DNA from: Catenibacterium mitsuokai
Lineage (GTDB): Bacteria > Bacillota_I > Bacilli_A > Erysipelotrichales > Coprobacillaceae
DNA: 64,000 bases
Direction: 5' to 3'
Assembly (NCBI RefSeq): GCF_025148785.1
Contig: NZ_CP102271.1
Location: 1,977,972-2,041,971 of the forward strand
Part shown: one piece after another, positions 1-8,600 of the stretch
Layout of the letters: every line of letters starts with the position of its first letter
How positions within the stretch are numbered: position 1 is the stretch's first letter
The notes under the pieces: generated by a model
What the model was told of the DNA's origin: nothing
The model's database searches: none
Seen by the model: only the letters and a program-made list of their open reading frames with translations
Program-made: the position numbers and the translations under genes

Positions 1-1350
1 TACAGTCATATATTTCTCTATATCATTCTTGATTGCCTGGGCTTCATTTTCTAGTTCAATCGCATATTCCTTCTCGTCAAAGATTTCAAGTGCAAGTCTT
101 GATAGGGAACGACATGCACGATATACACAAATGTTAGATCCTGTATGATATGTGCCAAGGGAGTAGGCGTCTGAAATCCATATACTGTGGTATAGATGTG
201 GTTCATCTGGATTTCTAGAAGTAATGACTTCGTTAAGGATTTCCTTCATCTGTTTATATAAATCTTCATTATCTAGAAAGAAATGATGATCACCAAAATA
301 ATCATAATACGCACCAGAAAGTAGAATGACTGATAATGAATTGCTTAATGAATGGAAGATACCGCCTTTAAATTTGGTTCCAGGGTATTTAATACCATAT
401 TGAGCAAACCATTTTATAGTTTGTTTACATAGGTCAGGTTCGGTCATTGTATAAGGTAAGCTAGAATAATACATATCTTTATTCCATATATGAGGAGTAA
501 CGGGGTATGTGCCCCAGTTTGAGCCCAATATTTGATCATAACTATTCATGGCGAAAGCACCGGACGCCTGCTGATAGGCTCTTTCAATTAAGTATCCTGC
601 CATTGGATCATTATCAAAATGGACTTTACCTATGCATTGTTTATAATACTGACGTGTTTCTTCTAACCATTCATCAATACTTCTGCTAAACAGTTTCTGT
701 GTGTCTTGATACGCATTAGGATCAGTGAAAGCAATCATGAATTCTTTTTGAGAATGAGGTGGTAAAGTAAATGAAATACAGTTGTGAGATTGTGTCTCAC
801 GGCATTCTATTAATACATTTCTTGTATCAGAGTATTTCTTTTTATAGAGAGAAGGAAGTTCTAAGACTCCTTCTCCTTCTGTATCGCTTTGATTCTCAAC
901 GATAATACCATACATCAAACTGCTTAATCTTTCTCCATCATGAGTAATAGGCGCAGCAGCTATCAAACTGACTGTTCCATAGTTAAAATGATGAATACTT
1001 CTTGGAAAAAGATTATCTGCAAGATCAGATACGACATCTACATTATCAGATTTTAATTCAGTTCTTTTACCATTCCATGTGATAGAGACAGAAAGATCAT
1101 GTTCCTGGACAAAGTCTTTTCCTACCCATACACCTGGTTTGCTTTCCATGTAGTAGTTGTGATGAAAGAAAGTAAGGTTTTTAATTGTGCCAAATTCATC
1201 AAGATTAGCTTGAACTTTTTGATTGGAAGAATCAAATGAAAATGTATCATCTGGAAGCTTATTGCGATAATAACTGATTGTGTTGTCTGTACTATAGATT
1301 CCATTCTTGATTCTTAGCATATAGAATGGATTGCATTTCATTGTATTCAA
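1..1350 (-). CDS. Probable glycoside hydrolase, 3' end outside window
   Basis: This reading frame runs off the left edge with 450 codons visible and no stop. The likely start is TTG at 1350: AGGAGG ends 5 nt upstream, whereas the in-frame ATG at 1341 is too far from it. The visible part has a beta-rich N-terminal half (to about residue 240) and then a helical part with aromatic-rich segments such as IWNKDMYYSSLPY, which recalls six-hairpin (alpha/alpha) glycosidases. I cannot name the GH family. There is no signal peptide, so it should be cytoplasmic. It lies 22 nt downstream of the PTS IID gene and should be the last known gene of that operon, probably acting on the sugar imported by the PTS. 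Confidence 0.6.
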   Translation of the reverse strand, partial: MNTMKCNPFYMLRIKNGIYSTDNTISYYRNKLPDDTFSFDSSNQKVQANLDEFGTIKNLTFFHHNYYMESKPGVWVGKDFVQEHDLSVSITWNGKRTELKSDNVDVVSDLADNLFPRSIHHFNYGTVSLIAAAPITHDGERLSSLMYGIIVENQSDTEGEGVLELPSLYKKKYSDTRNVLIECRETQSHNCISFTLPPHSQKEFMIAFTDPNAYQDTQKLFSRSIDEWLEETRQYYKQCIGKVHFDNDPMAGYLIERAYQQASGAFAMNSYDQILGSNWGTYPVTPHIWNKDMYYSSLPYTMTEPDLCKQTIKWFAQYGIKYPGTKFKGGIFHSLSNSLSVILLSGAYYDYFGDHHFFLDNEDLYKQMKEILNEVITSRNPDEPHLYHSIWISDAYSLGTYHTGSNICVYRACRSLSRLALEIFDEKEYAIELENEAQAIKNDIEKYMTV

Positions 1351-1371
1351 AGCGACCTCCTGTGATATTTA

Positions 1372-2196
1372 CTAGCAAATACCTAATAGTGATAAAACGA
1401 TTCCTAATGCAACGATACCAAAGATAATAGCGATAACGTTGACTTTCTTATTTAATAGCTTATAGCAGCCAAATGTCATTAATAATGGAACGATACCTTT
1501 AAAGATACTATCAAGAGCTGACTGAACATTCATTAATGACTGTCCCTTCATCTTGAATTCAAGAATTGTCTTAAATACGACTGTCTGGCTAGTCATGGCA
1601 CCAACCATAATTAAACCAACAATACCAGCTGCTTTTGTAAGGATTTCAATCATGCCGTTTGCATATAATTTTTCAATATACTTAGCCCCTAAAGAATATC
1701 CTAAACATGCACCATAGTATCTGCATAGGAAGTTTGGTACGTTGAATAATACTAAGAAGATAATTGGAGCAAGGATGTTACCAGCATTAGCAAAACCAAT
1801 AGCAAGACCTGCACAAACTACTCTCCATACACCCCAGAATAATGAGTCACCAATACCAGCTAAAGGACCCATTAAACTTGTTTTAATAGAACCAATTGCA
1901 TTGGCATCAAAGTCTGGTTTTTCACTGTTTTCTTTTTCCATTGAGCCAGCAATACCCATTACAAATGATGCAAGAGGTACTGTAGTACTGAAGTAAGAGA
2001 CATGTCTTGCAAGAGCTTCACGTCTTTTCTTTTCATCATTCTTATAGAAATGGTTAATGAATGGAATCATAGCATAACAGAAACCTGCACCACCCATAGT
2101 AACTGGGTTAACAGATGCATACATAGCGCCTGATCTCCAGAACATCTTTCTGATTAATTTCTTTTCTTCTTTATCAATGTTATTCATTAGTTTCAT
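1372..2196 (-). CDS. PTS mannose/fructose/sorbose family, subunit IID
   Basis: This 274-residue protein is a membrane component of a mannose-class PTS permease. IID works with IIC to move the sugar while IIA and IIB pass the phosphate. The N-terminal RSGAMYASVNPVTMGGAGF and the PLAGIGDSLFWG segment at about residues 110-122 are typical of the IID family, and hydrophobic segments lie toward the C-terminus. Length is normal. Its ATG overlaps the IIC stop codon by 4 nt, so translation is probably coupled. It is the fifth gene in the order kinase-IIA-IIB-IIC-IID-glycosidase. Confidence 0.95.
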   Translation of the reverse strand: MKLMNNIDKEEKKLIRKMFWRSGAMYASVNPVTMGGAGFCYAMIPFINHFYKNDEKKRREALARHVSYFSTTVPLASFVMGIAGSMEKENSEKPDFDANAIGSIKTSLMGPLAGIGDSLFWGVWRVVCAGLAIGFANAGNILAPIIFLVLFNVPNFLCRYYGACLGYSLGAKYIEKLYANGMIEILTKAAGIVGLIMVGAMTSQTVVFKTILEFKMKGQSLMNVQSALDSIFKGIVPLLMTFGCYKLLNKKVNVIAIIFGIVALGIVLSLLGIC

Positions 2197-2993
2197 GCGA
2201 AAAAGTCCTCCTCTTCACTGTCATTAGCTGATGCACTTGCAACAGCTGGTTTAGCCATCATATCTTTTAACTGCATATCACGCTGTGCTGTTACTAGTGC
2301 GATAACAACACCTAATACTGCGATTGCGATTAATGGTAATTTTAAATAAGCCACTGCAACAAATCCTAAAATGTAGTAAACACCTGTTTTCTTATCCCAT
2401 AACATCTGCATTAACATAGCCATACCTACAGCAGGAAGCATGTTACCAGCAACTGTTAAACCATTCATAATAACCTTAGGGATTGACTGTAAGATTGTCT
2501 GTACAACATCAGATCCTAACCATACAGCAAAGAATGGAATTAAAGCATATAAACCATAGTGTAATGCCCATAAACCAAAGTGAAGGGCTGTGATTGATTT
2601 GTCTTTACCTTCTAAAGCTAACTGTTCGAATTTTGGTGCGAATGGACCAATAACGAATGAGAAAATAAAGTTCATGAACTGAAGACCTAATACAGCAAGT
2701 GGGAATACGATTGGAATAATAGTACCAACATTTCCACCCATCTGGATTGTGAATGCTGTAGCAAGACCTGCAGCAAGAGCTGGTTCAGCAGTACTTGAGA
2801 TACCTACATTGACAACTCCCATAAAGATTGATTCTAATGATGCTCCAACTAATAAACCTGTCTGAACATCTCCTAGCAATAAACCTGTAAGTGGTGCAAC
2901 GACGATTGGTCTACTTAACATGACCATACCGAAAAATTCATGTCCTGCAACGCCTACGAATACTGCCACTGCAACGAAAAACGCGTTTAACAT
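2193..2993 (-). CDS. PTS mannose/fructose/sorbose family, subunit IIC
   Basis: This 266-residue polytopic membrane protein forms the sugar channel of the mannose-class permease. The family segments GLLLGDVQTGLLVGASLE (about residues 38-55) and GISSTAEPALAAGLATA (about 64-80) are present, with further membrane segments along the whole chain. The C-terminus ends in a short acidic tail (SEEEDFFA). It starts 19 nt after IIB with a GGAGAG ribosome-binding site and overlaps IID by 4 nt. The sugar cannot be told from sequence; the fructokinase-like gene in the operon and the levan/mannose PTS precedent make a hexose or hexosamine likely. Confidence 0.95.
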   Translation of the reverse strand: MLNAFFVAVAVFVGVAGHEFFGMVMLSRPIVVAPLTGLLLGDVQTGLLVGASLESIFMGVVNVGISSTAEPALAAGLATAFTIQMGGNVGTIIPIVFPLAVLGLQFMNFIFSFVIGPFAPKFEQLALEGKDKSITALHFGLWALHYGLYALIPFFAVWLGSDVVQTILQSIPKVIMNGLTVAGNMLPAVGMAMLMQMLWDKKTGVYYILGFVAVAYLKLPLIAIAVLGVVIALVTAQRDMQLKDMMAKPAVASASANDSEEEDFFA

Positions 2994-3012
2994 AATAACT
3001 CTCTCCTATCTC

Positions 3013-3498
3013 TTATAAATTTTTTAATACGTTTGTAGCAAGCTTCTTTTCCATTGAAGGTGTACCCTGGAAGAATGTATTTGGATATAATTCAACTAAT
3101 TCTTTTAATGCGTCTAATTCTTCTTGAGTCAACATAACTTCTTTAGTTAAATTAATCTTTTCTCCTGAGGTCATCTTTCCAGCGTTACCTAAGTTAACCA
3201 TTTGAATATTCTTGTATTTCTTACATAAAGTAACAGCATCACGTACTGTAGGTACAAGAACCATCAAGCGCATCTTTTCTGATCTAGGATCATCTAAGAT
3301 TGATGAAACGCCTTCTACTGATTTAATAATACATTTGATACCTTCTGGCACTGCCATCTTTAATGACATCTTCTGTAATTCGTTTGATGCTGCTTCATCA
3401 CTTGCAACAACTAAACCATGAAGCTTTAATTCCTTTGTCCAAGTCATAGCAACCTGTCCATGAATTAATCTTTCGTCTACTCTTAAACAAACAATCAT
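3013..3498 (-). CDS. PTS mannose/fructose/sorbose family, subunit IIB
   Basis: This 161-residue cytoplasmic phosphocarrier takes phosphate from IIA and gives it to the incoming sugar. The N-terminal VDERLIHGQVAMTW carries the family phospho-histidine (His14) in its usual RLIHGQV setting, and length is normal. IIA and IIB are separate polypeptides here rather than fused. It lies 18 nt downstream of IIA with a purine-rich ribosome-binding site, in the same operon. Confidence 0.95.
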   Translation of the reverse strand: MIVCLRVDERLIHGQVAMTWTKELKLHGLVVASDEAASNELQKMSLKMAVPEGIKCIIKSVEGVSSILDDPRSEKMRLMVLVPTVRDAVTLCKKYKNIQMVNLGNAGKMTSGEKINLTKEVMLTQEELDALKELVELYPNTFFQGTPSMEKKLATNVLKNL

Positions 3499-3516
3499 TT
3501 TCTTTTCCTCTCTTTC

Positions 3517-3939
3517 TTATAGAAGAAAATCGTCATCGTTTTCTTCCGTGTTGTTTTTTTCAATTTCTACTAAGCATAACTGTTCTCTAGCTTCTTCAAT
3601 CTTAGCCTTTAAGAACTCATTAGTAAGTTTTTCTGGAGTCATAGTGACTTCAATAAGAACAGCTAAATTGAATCCTGATACCAAGAAAGTGTTTTCCCTT
3701 ACACAATATGAAATCATCTTCTGATTTACACTTCCACCCTTAATATCAGTAAAGATGACTACTTCATCTTCCTGTGGAATCTTTGCGAAATATTCTTCAA
3801 TCTGCTCATTGATAGGTTTCTGTCCATCTACATAAGCTGTAATATAGTCTACGTTATCTACATTACCGATTAAGAATTCCATTGTTGATCTTGCACCTGA
3901 AGCAAGTAACCCATGTGTTGCGATTAAAATGTGTCTCAT
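3517..3939 (-). CDS. PTS mannose/fructose/sorbose family, subunit IIA
   Basis: This 140-residue EIIA of the mannose class starts MRHILIATHGLLASG, with the phospho-histidine at residue 9. The frame is open up to 4032, but I chose the ATG at 3939. It has AAGGGGG 9 nt upstream, the mature family begins there, and a sigma-54 promoter (3968-3985) sits in the upstream part, which would be untranslated. The C-terminal tail is acidic and Asn-rich (EKNNTEENDDDFLL) and probably flexible. It receives phosphate from HPr and feeds IIB. Confidence 0.93.
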   Translation of the reverse strand: MRHILIATHGLLASGARSTMEFLIGNVDNVDYITAYVDGQKPINEQIEEYFAKIPQEDEVVIFTDIKGGSVNQKMISYCVRENTFLVSGFNLAVLIEVTMTPEKLTNEFLKAKIEEAREQLCLVEIEKNNTEENDDDFLL

Positions 3940-3967
3940 TTTGATATCCCCCTTACGACTATATAAG

Positions 3968-3985
3968 TTGCAATTGTCATGCCAA
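3968..3985 (-). promoter_or_regulatory. Sigma-54 (-24/-12) promoter in front of PTS IIA
   Basis: Read on the minus strand the site is TTGGCATGACAATTGCAA, matching the sigma-54 pattern TGGCA(C/T)-N5-TTGC(A/T) with correct GG-to-GC spacing. A start of transcription about 12 nt downstream (near 3957) leaves a leader of about 18 nt before the IIA ATG at 3939. Mannose-class PTS operons of Firmicutes are known to be driven by sigma-54 with LevR/ManR activators; no such activator lies in this window. Confidence 0.75.
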
Positions 3986-4041
3986 CTTTTAGTTTTCTTA
4001 TTTTTTATTTTCTCCTTTCTTTTTCTTTTCACTTATATATA

Positions 4042-4059
4042 CTGCAATTGTAATGCCAA
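4042..4059 (-). promoter_or_regulatory. Second sigma-54 promoter between kinase and IIA
   Basis: The minus strand reads TTGGCATTACAATTGCAG, a full match to the -24/-12 consensus. It lies 74 bp upstream of the other IIA promoter, and its flanks (CTAAAAG before the -24 element) are shared with that copy. The two sites therefore look like a local duplication. It begins only 4 bp after the kinase stop codon. Confidence 0.72.
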
Positions 4060-4062
4060 CTT

Positions 4063-5019
4063 TTAGTTTTTATTTATTAATTCTTTAATTTCTTTTTCTT
4101 CTGGCATCACTCTTAATGCGCCCTTCTTAGTTGTAATTAAAGAAGCTGCTGCATTCGCAAACTGAAGCATTTCTTTTAAATTCTCTTCAGTCATATTGTC
4201 TAATCCATTTTTAAGTACTGCATGAAGTGCACAGGCTCCAAATGTGTCACCTGCACCTGTTGTTTCTATAGTATCCTTATTTAAATAAGGTTCCATAAAT
4301 ACTTTATGATTACCATAGTAAGCAATACTACCATTTGGACCAAGTGTAACATTGATGAGTTTTGCATGTGTTCTTTCTCTAATGATTTCAATTCCCTTAT
4401 CATAATCATCAGTACCTGTGAGCCATTCAATCTCATTATCTGCAATCTTTAAGATATCACACTGTTCAATACCATACCAGATCTGTTTAGCTGCAAGATC
4501 TTCACTTTCCCATAAAGGTGGTCTTAAGTTAGGGTCAAAAGAAATAATCTTATTTTTCTTTTTTGCATAATCAACCATCGCATAAGTAGCAGATCTTACT
4601 GGCTCATCCGTCATAGACAAAGAGCCAAAGTGGAAGATACGACAGTTATCAATTAATTCATAATTCACTTCGTCTTCCCTAAACATCATATCTGCTCCTG
4701 GCTTTCTATAGAAAGAGAAGCTGCGGTCACCTGTTTCATCATTATCTACAAAAGCAAGTGTTGTTTTTGCATTAGGATCAAGAATAAGTCCAGCTGCATC
4801 AATCTTCTGTTCTGTAATAGTATTTTTTAATAGTTTACCAAACTCATCATCTCCTACTTTACCAATAAAAGCAGTTTTATAACCTAATTTTCCAAGCATA
4901 GCAAGTACATTACATGGTGCACCTCCTGGATTGGCTTCATAGATACGGTTATTCTGTTCACTTAAACCATTTCTAGTGAAGTCTATTAATAGTTCACCTG
5001 TTGCTGTTACATCGTACAT
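4063..5019 (-). CDS. PfkB-family sugar kinase, fructokinase-like
   Basis: This 318-residue cytoplasmic ribokinase/PfkB-family kinase carries ANPGGAPCNVLAMLGKLG near residues 32-49 and the C-terminal ATP-binding and catalytic signature TGAGDTFGACALHA (about 253-266), in which Asp of GAGD is the catalytic base. It most resembles bacterial fructokinases (GELLIDF start, DPNLRPPLW). An in-frame ATG exists at 5043, but that position coincides with the predicted sigma-54 start point. GGAGG lies 6 nt before the ATG at 5019, which I take as the true start. It is the first gene of the PTS operon and probably phosphorylates the released or imported sugar. Confidence 0.9.
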   Translation of the reverse strand: MYDVTATGELLIDFTRNGLSEQNNRIYEANPGGAPCNVLAMLGKLGYKTAFIGKVGDDEFGKLLKNTITEQKIDAAGLILDPNAKTTLAFVDNDETGDRSFSFYRKPGADMMFREDEVNYELIDNCRIFHFGSLSMTDEPVRSATYAMVDYAKKKNKIISFDPNLRPPLWESEDLAAKQIWYGIEQCDILKIADNEIEWLTGTDDYDKGIEIIRERTHAKLINVTLGPNGSIAYYGNHKVFMEPYLNKDTIETTGAGDTFGACALHAVLKNGLDNMTEENLKEMLQFANAAASLITTKKGALRVMPEEKEIKELINKN

Positions 5020-5052
5020 AGAATACCTCCATTGTTTATTCATTTATATATA

Positions 5053-5070
5053 CTGCAATTCATATGCCAA
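5053..5070 (-). promoter_or_regulatory. Sigma-54 promoter of the kinase-PTS operon
   Basis: The minus strand reads TTGGCATATGAATTGCAG, a clean -24/-12 match. Transcription would begin near 5042, about 23 nt before the kinase ATG at 5019, and GGAGG falls inside that leader. This is the third sigma-54 site in 1.1 kb and should drive the complete operon. Confidence 0.75.
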
Positions 5071-5091
5071 GTTTGAGGTATAAATAAAAAA

Positions 5092-5113
5092 CTCACAGTT
5101 TATGTACTGTGAG
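5092..5113 (-). terminator. Hairpin upstream of the operon promoter
   Basis: This is a perfect inverted repeat with arms CTCACAGT and ACTGTGAG and a 6-nt loop. On the minus strand it is followed by TTTTTTATTTA, so it looks like a rho-independent terminator that insulates the sigma-54 promoter from the small RNA genes upstream. An operator or activator site is the alternative, since it lies 22 bp upstream of the -24 element. Confidence 0.6.
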
Positions 5114-5121
5114 ATAAAATA

Positions 5122-5182
5122 AAATAAAAAAGTGACGCAACGCAGGCGCTGCATCACATAAAACAAAATGTTTTTGTCCTTC
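5122..5182 (-). ncRNA. Small RNA gene, copy A
   Basis: A predicted transcript of about 60 nt starts around 5182, downstream of a good -35/-10 pair. It ends in a GC-rich hairpin (5132-5157, stem GUGAUGCA with UGCGUCAC, loop-proximal CGCCUGCG) followed by a U run. The 5' part contains an A/U hairpin, AAAACA-UUU-UGUUUU. A paralogous copy with its own promoter lies at 5357-5414. The 5' region and loop are nearly identical in the two, while the terminator stem differs by paired changes. No ribosome-binding site or reading frame is seen. Function is unknown. Confidence 0.7.
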
Positions 5183-5188
5183 GTCAGT

Positions 5189-5218
5189 ATTATAGATTCT
5201 TTTCATATAAATAGTCAA
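5189..5218 (-). promoter_or_regulatory. Promoter of small RNA copy A
   Basis: On the minus strand -35 TTGACT (5213-5218) and -10 TATAAT (5189-5194) are 18 bp apart. Confidence 0.75.
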
Positions 5219-5356
5219 TAACATTTATGACAACCCACTCAGAATTACCTCGTATTTGAAGCATGATATTTATGTTTCTACACATTCTAGGATACTCTTA
5301 TTCTTATAGGCATATCCATTTTATATAGAGGTGTGTCTCTTCTTTCTATTTTATGT

Positions 5357-5414
5357 AAAAAAAAGTAGCCCAACGCAGGCGTCGGGCTACATAAAACAAA
5401 ATGTTTTTGTTCCT
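5357..5414 (-). ncRNA. Small RNA gene, copy B
   Basis: A predicted transcript of about 58 nt begins near 5414. Its 5' segment (ACAAAAACAUUUUGUUUUAU) is the same as in copy A. Its terminator hairpin (5365-5390) has stem GUAGCCC/GGGCUAC, a CCUG loop and eight U residues. Compared with copy A, several stem pairs have changed on both sides, while the loop-proximal bases are kept, so the RNA fold appears to be under selection. The repeat between the copies covers about 95 bp including the promoter. Confidence 0.7.
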
Positions 5415-5420
5415 GTATGT

Positions 5421-5450
5421 ATTATACGTTTCTTTCGTATAAATAGTCAA
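5421..5450 (-). promoter_or_regulatory. Promoter of small RNA copy B
   Basis: On the minus strand -35 TTGACT (5445-5450) and -10 TATAAT (5421-5426) are 18 bp apart, the same arrangement as in copy A. Confidence 0.75.
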
Positions 5451-5600
5451 CAACATTTTTTAGCGAGTATTTTTGAGCAAAAGAGTAGTGCTCTACTATT
5501 TCACAGCATTCCTAAAATAAAAACAGATTTCCTGTTTTTATCTTAGAAAATCAGCTCTATATAGCTAATTTTCTCAATTTATTAACGCATTTGCCGTTTT

Positions 5601-5633
5601 AAAAAAAGATGGCGCTATTTTCGCAACCATCTT
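5601..5633 (-). terminator. Terminator of the polysaccharide lyase gene
   Basis: On the minus strand the arms AAGATGG and CCATCTT, extended by partly paired inner bases and an AAAA loop region, are followed by seven T. It lies 18 bp after the lyase stop codon. Confidence 0.85.
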
Positions 5634-5650
5634 CTCTATATTATTTATTT

Positions 5651-8600
5651 TTAATATACTCTCTTTCTTATAAAGAATATTCCTAAACAACTCATCATAA
5701 TCAATAAAGACCATCCAATCATATTAATATAAGTAGTATCACCCGTCTTAATCTGTTCATTTTTATCAGTCTTATTTGTACTCTGAGTTGGTATTTCTGT
5801 TATTTCAATATTATCAGACTTAAATTTAAGCTGTTTATATGAAGCATTCAACATTTCATAAGCTTGATCCACTTCACTTTGTGTAGCTTCTTCATTCATT
5901 AATACTTCTTTACTTTGATTTAATACTGTAATTAAATAATCTGTATTTTCATACTTACTCATGTCTAAAGCATCAATTTTTGAAATCAACTCTTTAAGTT
6001 TTGTCTTATCTGCTTTTAAAACAAGATGATCAATAGCCTCTGATAAGGTATTAACCATTTCATCAATTTCTTTTTGAGTAACATCATCTTTATCTATGAG
6101 TGCTTTCGCTTTAAGTACTTCATTATTCACTCTCAACAATGATGAAGCAGTATATTTTGTTTGATCAATAGATTCAGCTTTACCAATAATAACCATTAAC
6201 TGAGAGTAATCAATCTTCTTTTCTAAAGCATTTAAAGCAGCTTCTAATTCTAATATTGACTTTTGTACCTTATCATTTTGAGGGACAGATTCTTTATAAG
6301 CTTCTTCAGCTTGCTTTCTCTTGTCTGTAAGTAATTTAATTGACTCTTCTGTATATTTAGATTCATCAATGTCTAATGCCTTTGTCATCAATTCTTGTAG
6401 ATGTTCATAAGATTCTTTAGTAACAAGAAGATTTTTTGCATCAGACAAATTCTTATATGCTTCTAAGACAGATTCTTCATTCGCATTTCCATCATTTATT
6501 ACTTCTTGTGCTTTATTCAAATAAATGTCTAATTCCTCTACACAAACATCTATATACAATGAACAATCAAGCTTATTCACTTCATCAACCAATGCAATTA
6601 AATCTGTTTTATCGCTCTTGAAAATCAATTTATCTTTTGCTTCAACAAGTTCCTCACAAATAGAATCAATCTTTTCCTGACTACTATTTTTATCATTGTA
6701 GATCATTTCAGCTTCTTGTAACTTATCTTTCAATTTTTCAAAAGTAGCAGGTGCATATACTGATTCATCAAGATTTTTACATTCTTTAATTAAACTACCC
6801 AAATAATCAAAATTAGCCAATAATTTCAAATTATTAATACTATCTAGTAACTCTTGTTTTGTTTCTAATATCGTAGAAGACTCAACATTTTCATTGATCA
6901 CCTTGTAGGTATTATTCAATGCTTGATTGAATCTTTCCTTTGTTTCTGGTGTATAAATAGAAGTATCCATATTGACATTCATATAATATAAATTTGTTAG
7001 TTCACATTTATCAAGTGAATCTCCGTATACTTCAAATTCCCATAATGAATACCCATAAATACTGTTAGGTTTAATTCCCTGCATCTTTACATATTCGGCT
7101 GTTACACCATTATAATTATATGTTTCAATGCCACCGTTAGAATGTTGTGCATGTGTAATATCAGTCCATGTTTCTCCATCTAAAGAAACCTGTAACTTAT
7201 ATTCCTCTGCACCAGTTCCTTCCCAATTCAACTTAATCTGATTAACATTGTAATAATCTCCAAGATCAACAGAAATCCATTGATTTGAAACATCTTCCTT
7301 ATTGTCTTTCTGTCTTAAAGAAACCCAACGAGATTCCTTTCCTGAAGTGGCATCTTCACTTCCATCAAATGCCTTGGAAGAATCATATTGTGCTTTATAT
7401 GAACTAGATGCACTAGACTTCTTATTTAGTGCTAAATTTGTAGTCTTTGGCTGTTTAACTCTATTACCATATATTTCAAATTCCCATAATGAATAACCAT
7501 AAACAGTAGAAGGTTCTAGACATTCTACTCTTACATATCTTGCTACTGTTTGGTCAGTATAGTCAAATTCTCTTTTTCCACCTTTTCCATCACTTACTGA
7601 AGTAATATCCTTCCAGTTTTTTCCATTTGAAGAAATCTGGATTTTATAACTTTTAGCACATGCTGCTTCCCAATTTAAAACTATTTTTGAAATATCATAA
7701 TAATTCTGTAAATCTACATAAATCCATTGATAATCAACAGATTTACCAGAATTATCTTTTCTTCTTAAAGAAACCCATCTTGATTCTTTACCAGATGTTT
7801 TATCTACACTTCCATCAAATGCTTTTTCAGAACAATATTGACTCTTATAAATACTAGATGAATATGAAGGTTTATTTAATGCAATGTTTTGATTTTCATT
7901 AACTACTGATGATTTATCACCATATACTGCTACTTCATTAATACCAATACCATAATTCTTATTATTTACACGGCGTGTTTTATAAGAATGAATTTTAAGA
8001 TATCGACCATAAATATATGAATCATATGTATGAATATCTCTTAATGATGTATTTGTTTTTGTTTCAGTAACTACCTGCCAAGTTTTCTTATCATTAGATA
8101 CTTCTATTGTATAATCATCTGAGCACGCATTTTCCCAATCAATTTGAATCTTATTAATTTTTGAATACTGTTCTAAACCAATAATAATCCAATTATCGTC
8201 ACTGTTTCTAATTGATCCCCAACGTGTTTTTATATCACCGTCAACAGCATTTTCTTTTTTTAATTCATTATTATATTGTGAACTTGTTTCTACTGATTTA
8301 TTTAATGCGATATTACTATAATTCGTATCTTCTTGTTCTTCATTACCATACGCAACAAGTTCATATATACTGATTCCATAATTTTTACCATTAACAATTC
8401 TAGTTTTTGTAGAATGTATCTTTAAATAACGACCATAAACATTATCATCAAATAAATATTGATCATATAATGATTGATTTGATTTTAATTTTTCTTTTAT
8501 AGTAGTCCAGTTTTTCTTATCTAAAGAAATCTCAATACTATATTCATCTGAGCATGCGGCTTCCCATAAAATATTTAAAGCCTTAATTGAACAATTCTTC

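Noticed and set aside
3940-4032. N-terminal extension of PTS IIA
   Set aside because: The segment covers a sigma-54 promoter and lies upstream of the ribosome-binding site; the family's mature start is at 3939.
5131-5390. Integron attC-like sites
   Set aside because: GCCCAAC-type hairpins suggested attC, but both have promoters and end in T runs, and no integrase or cassette is present; the small RNA reading is better.
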